Below, piece by piece: positions 23,763 through 32,113 of a stretch of 64,000 nucleotides of DNA (position 1 is its first letter; each line of letters starts with the position of its first letter). The position numbers and the translations under genes are program-made. The stretch is from assembly GCF_001277295.1 (NCBI RefSeq), contig NZ_CP011456.1, forward strand, positions 4,220,001 through 4,284,000, read 5' to 3'. Source of the DNA: Anabaena sp. WA102. GTDB lineage: Bacteria; Cyanobacteriota; Cyanobacteriia; Cyanobacteriales; Nostocaceae. The notes below the pieces were generated by a model. That model ran no database searches. It saw only the letters and a list, made by a program, of their open reading frames with translations, and was not told where the DNA came from.

Positions 23763-25826
23763 TGAGGGGTGATTAAAATTTATTGAGGCTAAATAGGAAT
23801 AATTACTATTAAAGCAGATATATAGTCAATAAAACGACTAAGTACGAAATTTTGATTCTGAGGTGATTGTAATGGAAAACCTAGTCCAGAATCATTGAAA
23901 GCTTTATCCTCAATGACTATAAAAAACTAAAAAAACGTTTTAAATCAACAGAAAAATGAGAACATGGTAACAGATACTTATATGGAGTTTCTGTTACCAT
24001 GTTTAGTACAAAAGACCTGGAATTGAAGAAGATAGACCATTTAGGGATAGTAGCAGGAATAGTAGATTCAATAGGGATTGTAGAAATAATTAATAATTTA
24101 GTAGGTTCAGAGCCAGGAGAAAAAGTCAGTGCAGGTCAGGTGGTAAAGGCGATGATTTTGAACGGCTTAAGTATGATGTCACAGCCGTTATATATGTTTC
24201 CAAAATTCTTTGAATTAATTGCTTGTGAACATTTAATTGGTGTAGGAGTAAAAGCAGAATATCTCAATGATGACAAGCTGGGGAGAGTATTAGATAAATT
24301 ATTTATAAAAGGACTAGATACAGTATTTTTAGCCGTCAGTTTAAATGCAGTAGAAATATATCAGATATCACTCTCATCATCACACTTGGATTCAACATCA
24401 TTTCATGTACATGGAGAATATGAAAATAGTTTACCATCAGTAATATTTGAAGATTCAAAAGAATCAGGTTCATTAGAAAAAGAAAATGAAGAGAGTCAAT
24501 CACCTCAAGCGATAAAGCTGACTTACGGTTATTCTAGAGATCATCGTCCAGATTTAAAACAATTTATTACACAATTAGTATGTTCAGGAGATGGAGATAT
24601 ACCAATATATATAAAAGCAGTATCAGGGAATGAAGTTGATTCTAAAAAATTTGGAGAAATCGCAGTTGAATATCAGAAAAGAATACAAGTTGATAGTTTG
24701 ATAGTAGCAGATAGCGCATTATATACAGAATCAAATATCAAGTTAATGTCGAGTCTCAAATGGTTAACCAGAGTACCCTTAACGATAAAATCAGCAAAAA
24801 ACTTAGTGATGAGTTTAGCAGAATCGGAATTTGTTAAAAGTGAAAAAGCAGGATATTCTTATGCCGAGAAGAAAATAACTTATGGAGATATAGAGCAAAG
24901 ATGGTTAATCGTACAAAGTCAAGATAGAAAAAAATCTGACTTAAAGAAATTATCAAAGAGAATAGAAAAAGCTTTGACTAATACTCAAAGTAAGTTAAAA
25001 AACCTATCGCAAGAAAAATTTGCTTGTGCGGCTGATGCTAGAAAGGAATTAACAAAAATAAGTAAAGAATTTAAATATCATCAAGTAGAAAATATTGAAG
25101 TTATCGAAAAAAGTCCTAAAATCAAAGAAGAAAATCAATCAAAATACTATCAAATCTTAGCAACAGTTGTTGAAAATAAAGATACTATTGAGCAAGAAAT
25201 GTCAAGTGCAGGAAGGTTTATAATTGCCACCAATGTTTTATCAGAAAAGGAACTGAGTAAAGATAAAATGCTGTCTGAATATAAAGCGCAGCAATCCTGT
25301 GAAAGGGGATTTAGTTTTCTCAAAAATCCTTTATTTTTAGCAGATAGTATTTTTCTAAAAAGCCCAGAAAGAATAGAAGCATTGGCAATGATAATGGGGT
25401 TATGTTTGCTAGTTTATACTCTAGCACAAAGAGAAATTAGAGCAGCTTTAAAATCTTTAAACTATACTGTAAAAAATCAATTAGGAAAGGCCATAAACAA
25501 TCCAACTATGCGGTGGATATTTCAATGTTTTCAATCAGTTCATCTTGTGACTTTTCAAGGAAAAAGAGAATTTTATAATTTGACATCAGAAATGAAGTAC
25601 ATTCTCCTATTCCTCCCAGAAGCTTGCCGTAATTACTACAGATATATAAGTTGATTTATCAACATTATTAATAGTTTAATTATACAATTTGACTCATTGA
25701 TTTTATTAATGAGTTTAAGTTTTAATGCTGTTTTTAAGTTTATTTCTAGAAGGATATAAGTTATGATTAAGTCTTGATAGACTAACAATAAAATTATATT
25801 ATATTTTCTGCCAGAAACCACCCTCA
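23763..25826. mobile_element. IS1634-type insertion sequence splitting the primase-helicase gene
   Basis: About 2.06 kb around a single transposase gene. The ends share TGAGGG(G)TG in inverted orientation (23763 and the complement of 25826), a weak terminal repeat, so the exact borders are uncertain by a few bases. On its two sides lie the helicase half and the TOPRIM half of one minus-strand gene. No clear target duplication is seen, and some linker sequence may have been lost. Confidence 0.7.
23999..25654 (+). CDS. IS1634-family transposase
   Basis: The 551-residue transposase has the N-terminal DUF4277-like domain of IS1634 transposases (DHLGIVAGIVDSIGIVEIIN, VSAGQVVKAMILNGLSMMSQPLYMFPKFF). 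The DDE core follows: LDSTSFHVHGEY with the first Asp near 123, the second acidic residue in LIVADSALYT (near 240), and a Glu in the C-terminal YKAQQSCERGFSFLKNPLFLADS (near 437), the Y-(x)-R/E-(x)-K-like signature. The long insertion between the second and third acidic residues is normal for this family. The frame is complete with no stops, so the element may still be mobile. Confidence 0.92.
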   Translation: MFSTKDLELKKIDHLGIVAGIVDSIGIVEIINNLVGSEPGEKVSAGQVVKAMILNGLSMMSQPLYMFPKFFELIACEHLIGVGVKAEYLNDDKLGRVLDKLFIKGLDTVFLAVSLNAVEIYQISLSSSHLDSTSFHVHGEYENSLPSVIFEDSKESGSLEKENEESQSPQAIKLTYGYSRDHRPDLKQFITQLVCSGDGDIPIYIKAVSGNEVDSKKFGEIAVEYQKRIQVDSLIVADSALYTESNIKLMSSLKWLTRVPLTIKSAKNLVMSLAESEFVKSEKAGYSYAEKKITYGDIEQRWLIVQSQDRKKSDLKKLSKRIEKALTNTQSKLKNLSQEKFACAADARKELTKISKEFKYHQVENIEVIEKSPKIKEENQSKYYQILATVVENKDTIEQEMSSAGRFIIATNVLSEKELSKDKMLSEYKAQQSCERGFSFLKNPLFLADSIFLKSPERIEALAMIMGLCLLVYTLAQREIRAALKSLNYTVKNQLGKAINNPTMRWIFQCFQSVHLVTFQGKREFYNLTSEMKYILLFLPEACRNYYRYIS

Positions 25827-25908
25827 TTCTTTATTGCTTCTTATTGAGAATGTATCTGAATCAATTTTCCTATCTAAAATTTGTTTTTTTATAGATAAAT
25901 GTATTCTT

Positions 25909-26829
25909 TTACTCATTTTTCATCAATTTACCTCCGTAATCACCGTTTGTGACAGTCAAGGGTGCGGAATGTGGGTTCAATACGAGACAAGGAAATTGGA
26001 TTTTGGCTGCTGCATTGGCGATCGCTAATGCCTTTTTCACCCCAATCTCATCATTGTCTGGCCAGTAGATTAAACCAGCCACACCCGCCTTTTTGAGAGA
26101 AATCAACCCACTTTCTAAATCAACATCGGACCAGGCTGAACCCATCCAAGTAACGGTGCAAATACCAAGAAAACGGGCTGATTCCACAGACTTTTCACCC
26201 TCAACACCCAACACCCATTGATCAACTGCAAATTGTTCAGCTTCATGGATTCTGTAAATTGGCCATGGTTTTTCACCCTTGGAATTAACGTTCTTACTGT
26301 CTGCGTTGATATGCCAAGGCTTCGTCGTTTTATGGGTGCGTTCTCCGGCTTCGTTATAAAAGTCAGTTCTTAATACCCACTGTTCACAACTGTAGTGATA
26401 GATAATTTCTGTGTTAAGTCCTTTTTGAACTATTGGTACAACATCTACATCTTCTGGAAGTGTGGCCAGAACTATTTCACCTGCTGGTAAAAGTACAGGC
26501 TTGTAGAGTTTGAGCGGTGCAGGTAAAACTCTTAGGTTTATCCGTCTGCCCAAACCCCTATAATGACTTCCAGCTTTTTCAAAGGCTTCTGATCCGGGTG
26601 CGTTGCCTTGGACTAACGGAGCGATCGCTTCTCTAATCTGTTCTGATGTACATCCAATATTGGAATAACAAGCGTAACGTCCGGCAGTTTTGCCAGATGT
26701 TGTGATCTCAAGATTGTTACCACCACAAATTGGACAAATAGCTCTAATAGCAGTTCGAGTCTGTCTGACTATTTGCAATTTATCTAGGTGGTCGAATATT
26801 GAAAATGTTGGGAGTTCTCTAGCAAACAT
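25909..26829 (-). CDS. TOPRIM/zinc primase half of the primase-helicase
   Basis: 306 residues. The N-terminus carries a zinc-binding motif of primase type (AICPICGGNNLEI ... YACYSNIGCTSEQIREAI, residues 31-70). A TOPRIM domain of DUF3854 style follows (VLGVEGEKSVESARFLGI with the catalytic Glu, then GLIYWPDNDEIGVKKALAIA with the D-x-D). This is the primer-synthesis part of plasmid/phage replicases. The frame ends LTVTNGDYGGKLMKNE at the IS border; in intact relatives it continues into the helicase now found at 21547-23724. Upstream lie a ribbon-helix-helix gene and an Xre repressor, as in a replication control region. Confidence 0.8.
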   Translation of the reverse strand: MFARELPTFSIFDHLDKLQIVRQTRTAIRAICPICGGNNLEITTSGKTAGRYACYSNIGCTSEQIREAIAPLVQGNAPGSEAFEKAGSHYRGLGRRINLRVLPAPLKLYKPVLLPAGEIVLATLPEDVDVVPIVQKGLNTEIIYHYSCEQWVLRTDFYNEAGERTHKTTKPWHINADSKNVNSKGEKPWPIYRIHEAEQFAVDQWVLGVEGEKSVESARFLGICTVTWMGSAWSDVDLESGLISLKKAGVAGLIYWPDNDEIGVKKALAIANAAAKIQFPCLVLNPHSAPLTVTNGDYGGKLMKNE

Positions 26830-26875
26830 TGTTACTTCTTGAAATTATTTAAGGGTGGACAATAAGAAGTTCTGT

Positions 26876-27217
26876 CTACGGAGTAATTTCTTTTGATTCT
26901 ATTTTTGATAAGTTGTTAAATCCTGCTGGATTTGGGAATTTTCTGCGATCGCCCATATTCTTAATGTGCTTACTTTTTTCCATGGGCGGTGGTGGCGGTT
27001 CAATCCCCAAATATGTACAAATAGCCATTTCCGCCAAATCGGACTCCCAGAGATTCCTGTCATGGGCAATTCTTGCCAGTGCATGATGTGTTTCTTGCCT
27101 AATAGAAAGCGTTTTTTGAACCTTCCCGTCACCACGATTTTGCACTTTTAACTGTTTAGGCTGAAATTCTTTGTTTTTGCGAGTACGATTTCTTCTTTTT
27201 ACGTTCTCAGTTTTCAT
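26876..27217 (-). CDS. ribbon-helix-helix-like DNA-binding protein
   Basis: The start MKTENVKRRNRTRKN at 27217 is chosen over an upstream ATG. The 113 residues start very basic, then KVQKTLSIRQETHHALARIAHDRNLWESDLAEMAICTYLG has the strand-helix-helix pattern of ribbon-helix-helix regulators (CopG/ParG-like), ending in a Pro-rich segment (EPPPPPME). It lies between the primase gene and a divergently transcribed Xre repressor. Such proteins often control copy number or partition in plasmids. That role here is inferred from context. Confidence 0.65.
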   Translation of the reverse strand: MKTENVKRRNRTRKNKEFQPKQLKVQNRGDGKVQKTLSIRQETHHALARIAHDRNLWESDLAEMAICTYLGIEPPPPPMEKSKHIKNMGDRRKFPNPAGFNNLSKIESKEITP

Positions 27218-27338
27218 GATAAACACCATCCTGGTTTCTATCTTTTGTATATTCATTATCATCCAAGTTGGTTTCTATGACAACCACAAAAGTATCTAAT
27301 TTTCTGATACATCCAATAGATATCAAGGGTGTAATCAA

Positions 27339-27662
27339 GTGGATTTAGAGGCTAAAAAAAGATTTGCTGAAATAATTGTAAATCTAAGGGCTGGCAGGGA
27401 TCTCAGGAGTTTTGCCAGAGAACTCGGTGTACAGCACAGTACAATTATTGACTGGGAATCGTGTAACACGATCCCAAAACGTCCTAATTTAGAAAAAATC
27501 GCTAGATTAAGGGGTGAAACAGTAAATGAACTTATGGATTATCTGGAGGGAAGACAAGCCTTATCTCATTATGAACGTTTATCAGCAATGATTTCAGGGG
27601 CTTCTAAAGAACAACTAGTATCTCTTTTGAGGCAAATTGCAACTCGGTTAGAAAATATTTAG
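27339..27662 (+). CDS. Xre-family (cI-like) repressor
   Basis: A GTG start gives 107 residues. The N-terminal HTH is clear (AEIIVNLRAGRDLRSFARELGVQHSTIIDWES, with NLEKIARLRGETVNELMDYLEG after it). The C-terminal helices (SAMISGASKEQLVSLLRQIATRLENI) may serve dimerisation. It is divergent from the ribbon-helix-helix gene and precedes the KfrA-like gene, a position fitting a switch controlling the replication block of element B. The -35/-10 region for both directions must lie in the 121 bp between 27218 and 27338. Confidence 0.8.
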   Translation: MDLEAKKRFAEIIVNLRAGRDLRSFARELGVQHSTIIDWESCNTIPKRPNLEKIARLRGETVNELMDYLEGRQALSHYERLSAMISGASKEQLVSLLRQIATRLENI

Positions 27663-27762
27663 TTTCACTTTTTGAAACTTATGGCGTAGAATCTGCGTCA
27701 AATACGTTATTTTTCTATGCCTGGTGCTTAACAAAATTTAATAATTAGCGTATACACCAAGA

Positions 27763-27827
27763 TGGTAGCTGTGGTAGCATGGTTTTTACAAGCACCATAT
27801 TGGTTTCTGCTATGACCAAGCTACCAA
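27763..27827. promoter_or_regulatory. candidate operator at the start of the KfrA-like gene
   Basis: TGGTAGCTGTGGTAGC (27763-27778) holds two direct TGGTAGC units just before the first ATG. The inverted form GCTACCAA lies at 27820-27827. The same 8-mer GCTACCAC recurs upstream of two later genes (31109-31116 and 31522-31529). KfrA proteins bind inverted repeats in their own promoters, so self-control is plausible. Confidence 0.45.
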
Positions 27828-28885
27828 CAACATTTACAGCCTTGGATTTATCTGGTTTTGAGTTCGATAAAACTATCAGGTACAACAGCGTCAATCGGGA
27901 GATGGTTGATCAAGCTTGTGCCGTGCTGCAAAAAAATCGTATTCGGATTGTTGTCCGTTCTGTACAAGCGGCTCTCAAGGAAATTTACGGGATTGGTGGA
28001 AGTTCTGAGAATATTTGTAGATTCTTGGAAGAATGGCGGAAAGATAATACTCAGGCACTTAAAGCCAGCAAAGGTGAGAAAAATTTAGTTGCAGAAATTT
28101 TAAATGATGACCAAACTTTAGATGAAACGGAAATTCCTGAAGAGGTTCACCAATTATCAAAGCAACTTGGAATTATTCTTTATACATTTGGGCATCAAAA
28201 GGCTGATACGACCATTAGTGGCGATAGCGAAGCGCTGCTGCAAGCAGTTCGCATTAAAACTTTAGCAGAAGAGAATGATTTATTAAAATCTCAACTCAAA
28301 GATTTTCCTCAGTTTCAAATGCAGTTGGATTTTTATAAGGCTGAATATGAGCGTCAGCGTAAAGAATTGCAGGAAGCATATTTATCAATTAATAAACAGC
28401 AATTAGCTGATTCTGAGACATTCAGACTGCAATTAGAAACAGTGCAGAATGAGCGCAATGATTTAGTTCTCAAAAACAATGAATTTGCTAAACAACTAAC
28501 TGAATTGGCAGAAGTTCAAACCCGTGAACAAGAACGCCAAGGTGAAATTGCTAAATTAAACGGTGCGTTAGAGGCTCGTGAACGTGAAGTGATAGTTATG
28601 CGTGAACAGGTTCAAGCCTTGCAAGGGGAATCTGGTCAAAAGTTGGTTATTGAGTCTCAATTAACGACTTCTCAAGAGCAAGTCAGACAAGCCAACGAAA
28701 CTATTACCAAACTTCAAGCACAACTACAAGAAAAATCTACATCTGAACTGCAAGTAGATATTGATGTTGATGTGTTTAATGCTGAAATTAGGGAATTAAC
28801 GGACGAGAGAGATTTGTTGAAGTTGCGCGTTGAAGAATTAGAGTCTCAGTTGCATAAAAGGTCTAAAAAACCAGTTGCAGCATAG
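27812..28885 (+). CDS. KfrA-like DNA-binding coiled-coil protein
   Basis: The start MTKLPTTFTALDLSG at 27812 is preferred because the earlier ATG (27779) lies in the candidate operator. Residues 30-90 match the KfrA_N DNA-binding domain (VDQACAVLQKNRIRIVVRSVQAALKEIYGIGGSSENICRFLEEWRK). After residue 150 the protein is a long coiled coil (LLKSQLKDFPQFQMQLDFYKAEYERQRK... to ELESQLHKRSKK). KfrA proteins are plasmid-encoded regulators that form filaments on DNA and help partition and maintenance. A small dispersed repeat at 28221 is inserted in frame (GDSEALLQAV). The next gene starts 90 bp later after a short hairpin. Confidence 0.82.
   Translation: MTKLPTTFTALDLSGFEFDKTIRYNSVNREMVDQACAVLQKNRIRIVVRSVQAALKEIYGIGGSSENICRFLEEWRKDNTQALKASKGEKNLVAEILNDDQTLDETEIPEEVHQLSKQLGIILYTFGHQKADTTISGDSEALLQAVRIKTLAEENDLLKSQLKDFPQFQMQLDFYKAEYERQRKELQEAYLSINKQQLADSETFRLQLETVQNERNDLVLKNNEFAKQLTELAEVQTREQERQGEIAKLNGALEAREREVIVMREQVQALQGESGQKLVIESQLTTSQEQVRQANETITKLQAQLQEKSTSELQVDIDVDVFNAEIRELTDERDLLKLRVEELESQLHKRSKKPVAA
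28221..28247. repeat. small dispersed repeat inside KfrA-like gene
   Basis: GCGATAGCGAAGCGCTGCTG plus CAAGCAG, the same unit as at 22880-22911 but on the opposite coding orientation, here read GDSEALLQAV. It lies between the DNA-binding domain and the coiled coil, where an insertion is tolerated. Confidence 0.8.
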
Positions 28886-28975
28886 ATTTTATTACATTTT
28901 AAACTCTCTCATTTTTGGGAGAGAATAGCCTTTTTTAGATGAACCATATAGTAGGGTTTTTGGAGTGCGAGAATT

Positions 28976-30556
28976 ATGTTTCTTCCAAAAGTGGATGCTC
29001 CCACCAATTATTCCCCAGAATTAGAACTGGAACTGATTTTATCTGCTAGGTTTCCTTTAATTTATGTAGTAACTCCAGAGGAAGAAATAGCAGAACAAGA
29101 ATTAATTGTGTTATGCCAATCACGAAAATCACAAATATATTTCTGGGATTACGTGCGTGGCTGGAGTGAAGATGGGCAGGGTAAAGGGAATCCTATGGAT
29201 GCTTTGGGAAGGGTAGCAAAATCATCTGCTAATCAATCAACGATATTTGTTCTCAAAGATGTGGCCAGTTTGATAGCCCCCACAGGTAACGGTCAAATTA
29301 CCCCTGCACAGTTACCTTTAATTCGAGAAATCAAAAATTTGGCCAGGGATATTTCACGGGACAAGCGTACACTCGTACTACTAACTCATGAATTGAGATT
29401 GCCTGTAGAATTACGGGAAGAAAGCACCGTTATTGATTTTGCACTTCCAGATACCGATGAAATTTATGATTTAATTTCTAAGTTGGTTGGTAGCAAGATT
29501 AAATTAGACGACCCTGGTTATGAGCAGTTAGTGAAAGCTTGCCAGGGGTTGAGTCGTTGTCGGATTAGTCGGGTTTTGGCGAAATGTTTAGCCAAATCAG
29601 GCAAAATTAATGAGAGTGCGATCGCTGCTGTCATCGAGGAAAAGCGGCAAACTATCAGAGAGACTGGGATTCTAGAGTTTATCCCTGTACAAGCTGGTTT
29701 AGAGTCGGTTGGGGGGCTGGAAAATCTCAAACAATGGGTGAGAATCAGAGCAAATAGTTTCAGCAATGCGGCGCGTGAGTATGGTTTACCCAGTCCCAAG
29801 GGGGTTTTACTTGCGGGGATTCAAGGGACTGGGAAAAGTTTGTCAGCTAAAACCATTGCTGCTGAGTGGAAATTACCGTTACTCAGATTGGATGTAGGAA
29901 GGCTATTTGGTGGCATTGTTGGAGAAAGTGAAAACCGGGTAAGACAGGTAATTAGACTAGCTGAGGCTATATCTCCTTGTTGTCTAATGCTGGATGAAAT
30001 TGATAAGGCATTTGGCAATATTAATACTGGGAGTGACGGTGATTCTGGTACATCTAGGCGTGTGTTCGGCACATTGCTTACTTGGATGCAGGAAAAAACC
30101 AGCCCAGTATTTATTATTGCCACTGCTAATAATGTTGAATTGCTTCCTGCTGAATTAATTCGTAAAGGTAGACTTGATGAAATATTTTTTGTACATCTGC
30201 CTAGCAAAACAGAGCGATCGCAAATCTTCCGAGTCCATCTAAACCGTCTGCGTCCTAATCGCATTGATTTTGATTTTGAACTATTAGCCAGTCGAGCAAA
30301 AGATTTTTCTGGGGCTGAAATTGAACAAGTGATTTATGAAGGGATGCAAAATGCTTTCAGTCGCAATGAAGAATTTACTCAAGGTGATTTGTTGGATTCT
30401 ATTGCTAGTTGTATACCATTAGCTCAAATCTCCCAAACTCAAATTCAATCCTTAACTAAATGGGCAGAATATAGCGGTGCTAAAAGTGCCAGTTTAAAAG
30501 TGAGTGAAATTAATTTTGTGCTACCGCCTTTAGAGGTTGATAATTATTTGGAATAA
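28976..30556 (+). CDS. Ycf46-like AAA ATPase
   Basis: 526 residues, close to the usual ~500 of the Ycf46/AAA family of cyanobacteria and plastids. The N-terminal non-ATPase domain (ARFPLIYVVTPEEEIAEQEL, VLKDVASLI, LTHELRLPVELREESTVIDFALP) is followed by a full AAA module: GVLLAGIQGTGKSLSAKTIA (Walker A, near 285), CCLMLDEIDKAFG (Walker B, near 340), and IATANNVELLPAELIRKGRLDEIFFV (sensor 1 and Arg finger). The C-terminal lid is RAKDFSGAEIEQVIYEG. The chromosomal homologue is linked to photosynthesis and CO2 response. This copy lies in a plasmid-like block with DUF6876, DUF2997 and DUF1257 genes, so it is probably an accessory paralogue. Confidence 0.88.
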   Translation: MFLPKVDAPTNYSPELELELILSARFPLIYVVTPEEEIAEQELIVLCQSRKSQIYFWDYVRGWSEDGQGKGNPMDALGRVAKSSANQSTIFVLKDVASLIAPTGNGQITPAQLPLIREIKNLARDISRDKRTLVLLTHELRLPVELREESTVIDFALPDTDEIYDLISKLVGSKIKLDDPGYEQLVKACQGLSRCRISRVLAKCLAKSGKINESAIAAVIEEKRQTIRETGILEFIPVQAGLESVGGLENLKQWVRIRANSFSNAAREYGLPSPKGVLLAGIQGTGKSLSAKTIAAEWKLPLLRLDVGRLFGGIVGESENRVRQVIRLAEAISPCCLMLDEIDKAFGNINTGSDGDSGTSRRVFGTLLTWMQEKTSPVFIIATANNVELLPAELIRKGRLDEIFFVHLPSKTERSQIFRVHLNRLRPNRIDFDFELLASRAKDFSGAEIEQVIYEGMQNAFSRNEEFTQGDLLDSIASCIPLAQISQTQIQSLTKWAEYSGAKSASLKVSEINFVLPPLEVDNYLE

Positions 30557-30559
30557 TCC

Positions 30560-30988
30560 ATGATTTCAGCCACAAAATTGATTCAGGATTTAGCTAATTT
30601 TACTGGAAGTGAACAGTATTATTTACATTGGAGCAAAGTGTTGAAATACACTACAGGAGTAAAATATTTAGCAGAAAAAGCCCAAGCATATTGGTTAATA
30701 GATGCGATCGCTTCCCATCAAACCAAGAGATTACTGTCTAATGAAAACTTGAGATATTTTCAGCTATGGTTACTAACTGTCACTAATACCGAAAATCAAT
30801 TACCTCAAAAATACGGTTTTATAAATCCCAACCCTAATCATAAAGCAGTATTAACTTGCTGGGAAGATACGCCAGTTGAGAGAGTAAAACCAGTAATTAG
30901 ACAAGATATTGAATTTACTGATTTTCCTTTAACAGAAATGAAGCTATACGTTGAGAATAGCATTCTTTTACTACCATCTGAACATTAA
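30560..30988 (+). CDS. DUF6876 family protein
   Basis: 142 residues beginning 3 bases after the AAA ATPase gene, so co-transcribed. The sequence matches the DUF6876 pattern: LIQDLANFTGSEQYYLHWSKVLKYTTGVKYLAEKAQAYWLIDAIASHQ, then LRYFQLWLLTV and AVLTCWEDTP. Proteins of this family are found mostly on plasmids and phages of many bacteria, often near replication genes; their activity is unknown. A terminator-like hairpin follows at 30996. Confidence 0.75.
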   Translation: MISATKLIQDLANFTGSEQYYLHWSKVLKYTTGVKYLAEKAQAYWLIDAIASHQTKRLLSNENLRYFQLWLLTVTNTENQLPQKYGFINPNPNHKAVLTCWEDTPVERVKPVIRQDIEFTDFPLTEMKLYVENSILLLPSEH

Positions 30989-30995
30989 AAAAATT

Positions 30996-31019
30996 AGGGG
31001 TAGTTTTGCTAAACTGCCC
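30996..31019 (+). terminator. hairpin after the DUF6876 gene
   Basis: GGGGTAGTTT, TGCT and AAACTGCCCC form a 10-bp stem with one G-T pair. The following GTCTTACTGCTTTT is only moderately T-rich. It probably ends the AAA ATPase operon. Confidence 0.6.
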
Positions 31020-31108
31020 CGTCTTACTGCTTTTAAAGCAATACTAAAATGCACGAAATTAGAATTTTAAGGCAACCGACTAATTGCTGAAATTAGCTTT
31101 ATTCAATG

Positions 31109-31116
31109 GCTACCAC
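31109..31116. promoter_or_regulatory. GCTACCAC motif upstream of 31129 gene
   Basis: The 8-mer GCTACCAC lies 12 bp before the start codon. It is shared with the region before the KfrA-like gene (as GTGGTAGC at 27771) and with the palindrome at 31514-31530. Confidence 0.4.
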
Positions 31117-31128
31117 TTATAGAGGTTG

Positions 31129-31434
31129 ATGATTGAGGTATTTGATATGGCATCAGACAGAGATTTTTCAAGTTGGCAATATAAACCTACGATATCAGAA
31201 ATTGGTGAATTAATTCAAGGTGCAACTTTAACTAAGAATACAGAAATTAATGAAGAGGTAATTAATGAAATAAAGAGGAAATTATCAATAGCCATCAATA
31301 ATATGTTAGCGGCAAAATTTCAAATTGAAAATCTGGATAATTCCAATATATCTTATGAAGTAAGGATTGAGTTAATTAATAGGTTTCTTGACAGTACCCT
31401 GGAAATTATTCAGAATTTTCCAAGGATTATATGA
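31129..31434 (+). CDS. small hypothetical protein
   Basis: The ATG at 31129 has AGAGG five bases upstream, giving MIEVFDMASDRDFSSWQ; a later start (31147) is possible. The 101 residues form a helix-rich acidic protein (ISEIGELIQGATLTKNTEINEEVINEIKRKLSIAINNMLAAK) with no recognised domain. It sits in the element B plasmid-like block between DUF6876 and DUF2997 genes and is preceded by the shared GCTACCAC motif. Function unknown. Confidence 0.55.
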   Translation: MIEVFDMASDRDFSSWQYKPTISEIGELIQGATLTKNTEINEEVINEIKRKLSIAINNMLAAKFQIENLDNSNISYEVRIELINRFLDSTLEIIQNFPRII

Positions 31435-31513
31435 CATCAAATAACCCCACAATTTCCCAGTTGAATCTCAGAAATTATTGACTCATTAAATCAGTAAAGA
31501 AAGTAGCGTAATT

Positions 31514-31530
31514 GGTGGTTAGCTACCACC
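31514..31530. promoter_or_regulatory. perfect inverted repeat GGTGGT-5-ACCACC upstream of DUF2997 gene
   Basis: GGTGGT, TAGCT and ACCACC form a 17-bp inverted repeat containing the GCTACCAC 8-mer, 31 bp before the start of the DUF2997 gene. It looks like an operator for a dimeric regulator. The candidates are the KfrA-like, Xre or ribbon-helix-helix proteins of the same block. Confidence 0.5.
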
Positions 31531-31560
31531 TTTTAATAAACCAAAGGATAGGATTTTCAG

Positions 31561-31788
31561 ATGCAATACAAACAAATTGAAATTACCATCGGTAAAGACG
31601 GAATTATCACAGAGCGAATAATTAATGGTGATGGTGAAAATTGCATTAATTTAACCGCAGGTTTAGAAAAATCTCTAGGCAATATTGAATCTCAGGAATT
31701 ATTACCTGATAGCTTGCGTGGTGAAGCCATATATCAAAACCCAGAAATTTATGTTAAACAAGACGATAATTTATGGCTAAACCAGTAG
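31561..31788 (+). CDS. DUF2997 family protein
   Basis: 75 residues starting MQYKQIEITIGKDGIITERIINGDGENCINLTAGLEKSLGN, the characteristic opening of DUF2997. These small proteins in cyanobacteria and plastid lineages are encoded beside DUF1257 (Ycf35) and Ycf46-type ATPases. The conserved Cys in GENC is present. Its last 16 bases overlap the next gene, so the two are translationally coupled. Confidence 0.78.
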   Translation: MQYKQIEITIGKDGIITERIINGDGENCINLTAGLEKSLGNIESQELLPDSLRGEAIYQNPEIYVKQDDNLWLNQ

Positions 31789-32066
31789 AACAGAAATTAA
31801 TTTCTCAGTGCCATTACTGCCATCTTCCAAACTGTTGTATGAAAGTGAAACCCCAATACCTGATGTGTAGTAATCATTGGAAATTAGTACCAACATATTT
31901 ACAGGCTTTGGTTTACAAAAACTACCGACCAGGACAAGAAATAGATAAAAAACCCAGTCAAGAATACTTGAGGGTTTCACAGCTTGCAATCCAGCACGTT
32001 ATTGACACAAACTACGCCAAACGATGCCAAAAACAGAAGGTAGAGAAAGCTTACACAATTGGGTAA
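31773..32066 (+). CDS. small Cys-rich hypothetical protein
   Basis: 97 residues with a probable metal site at the N-terminus (CHYCHLPNCCMK ... YLMCSNHW, a C-x2-C-x4-CC ... C-x2-H pattern), then a helical part with VPTYLQALVYKNYRPGQEIDKKPSQEYL. The C-x2-C ... C-x2-H arrangement resembles small zinc fingers seen on phages. It overlaps the DUF2997 gene and precedes DUF1257. It may be a ferredoxin-replacing or zinc-binding partner in this module; in chromosomal versions a 2Fe-2S protein often occupies this place. That comparison is from memory. Confidence 0.6.
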   Translation: MAKPVEQKLISQCHYCHLPNCCMKVKPQYLMCSNHWKLVPTYLQALVYKNYRPGQEIDKKPSQEYLRVSQLAIQHVIDTNYAKRCQKQKVEKAYTIG

Positions 32067-32113
32067 TAGGAAAAGCTGGTATTTTCAGAACCATTCAAAA
32101 TAGGGAATTAACA

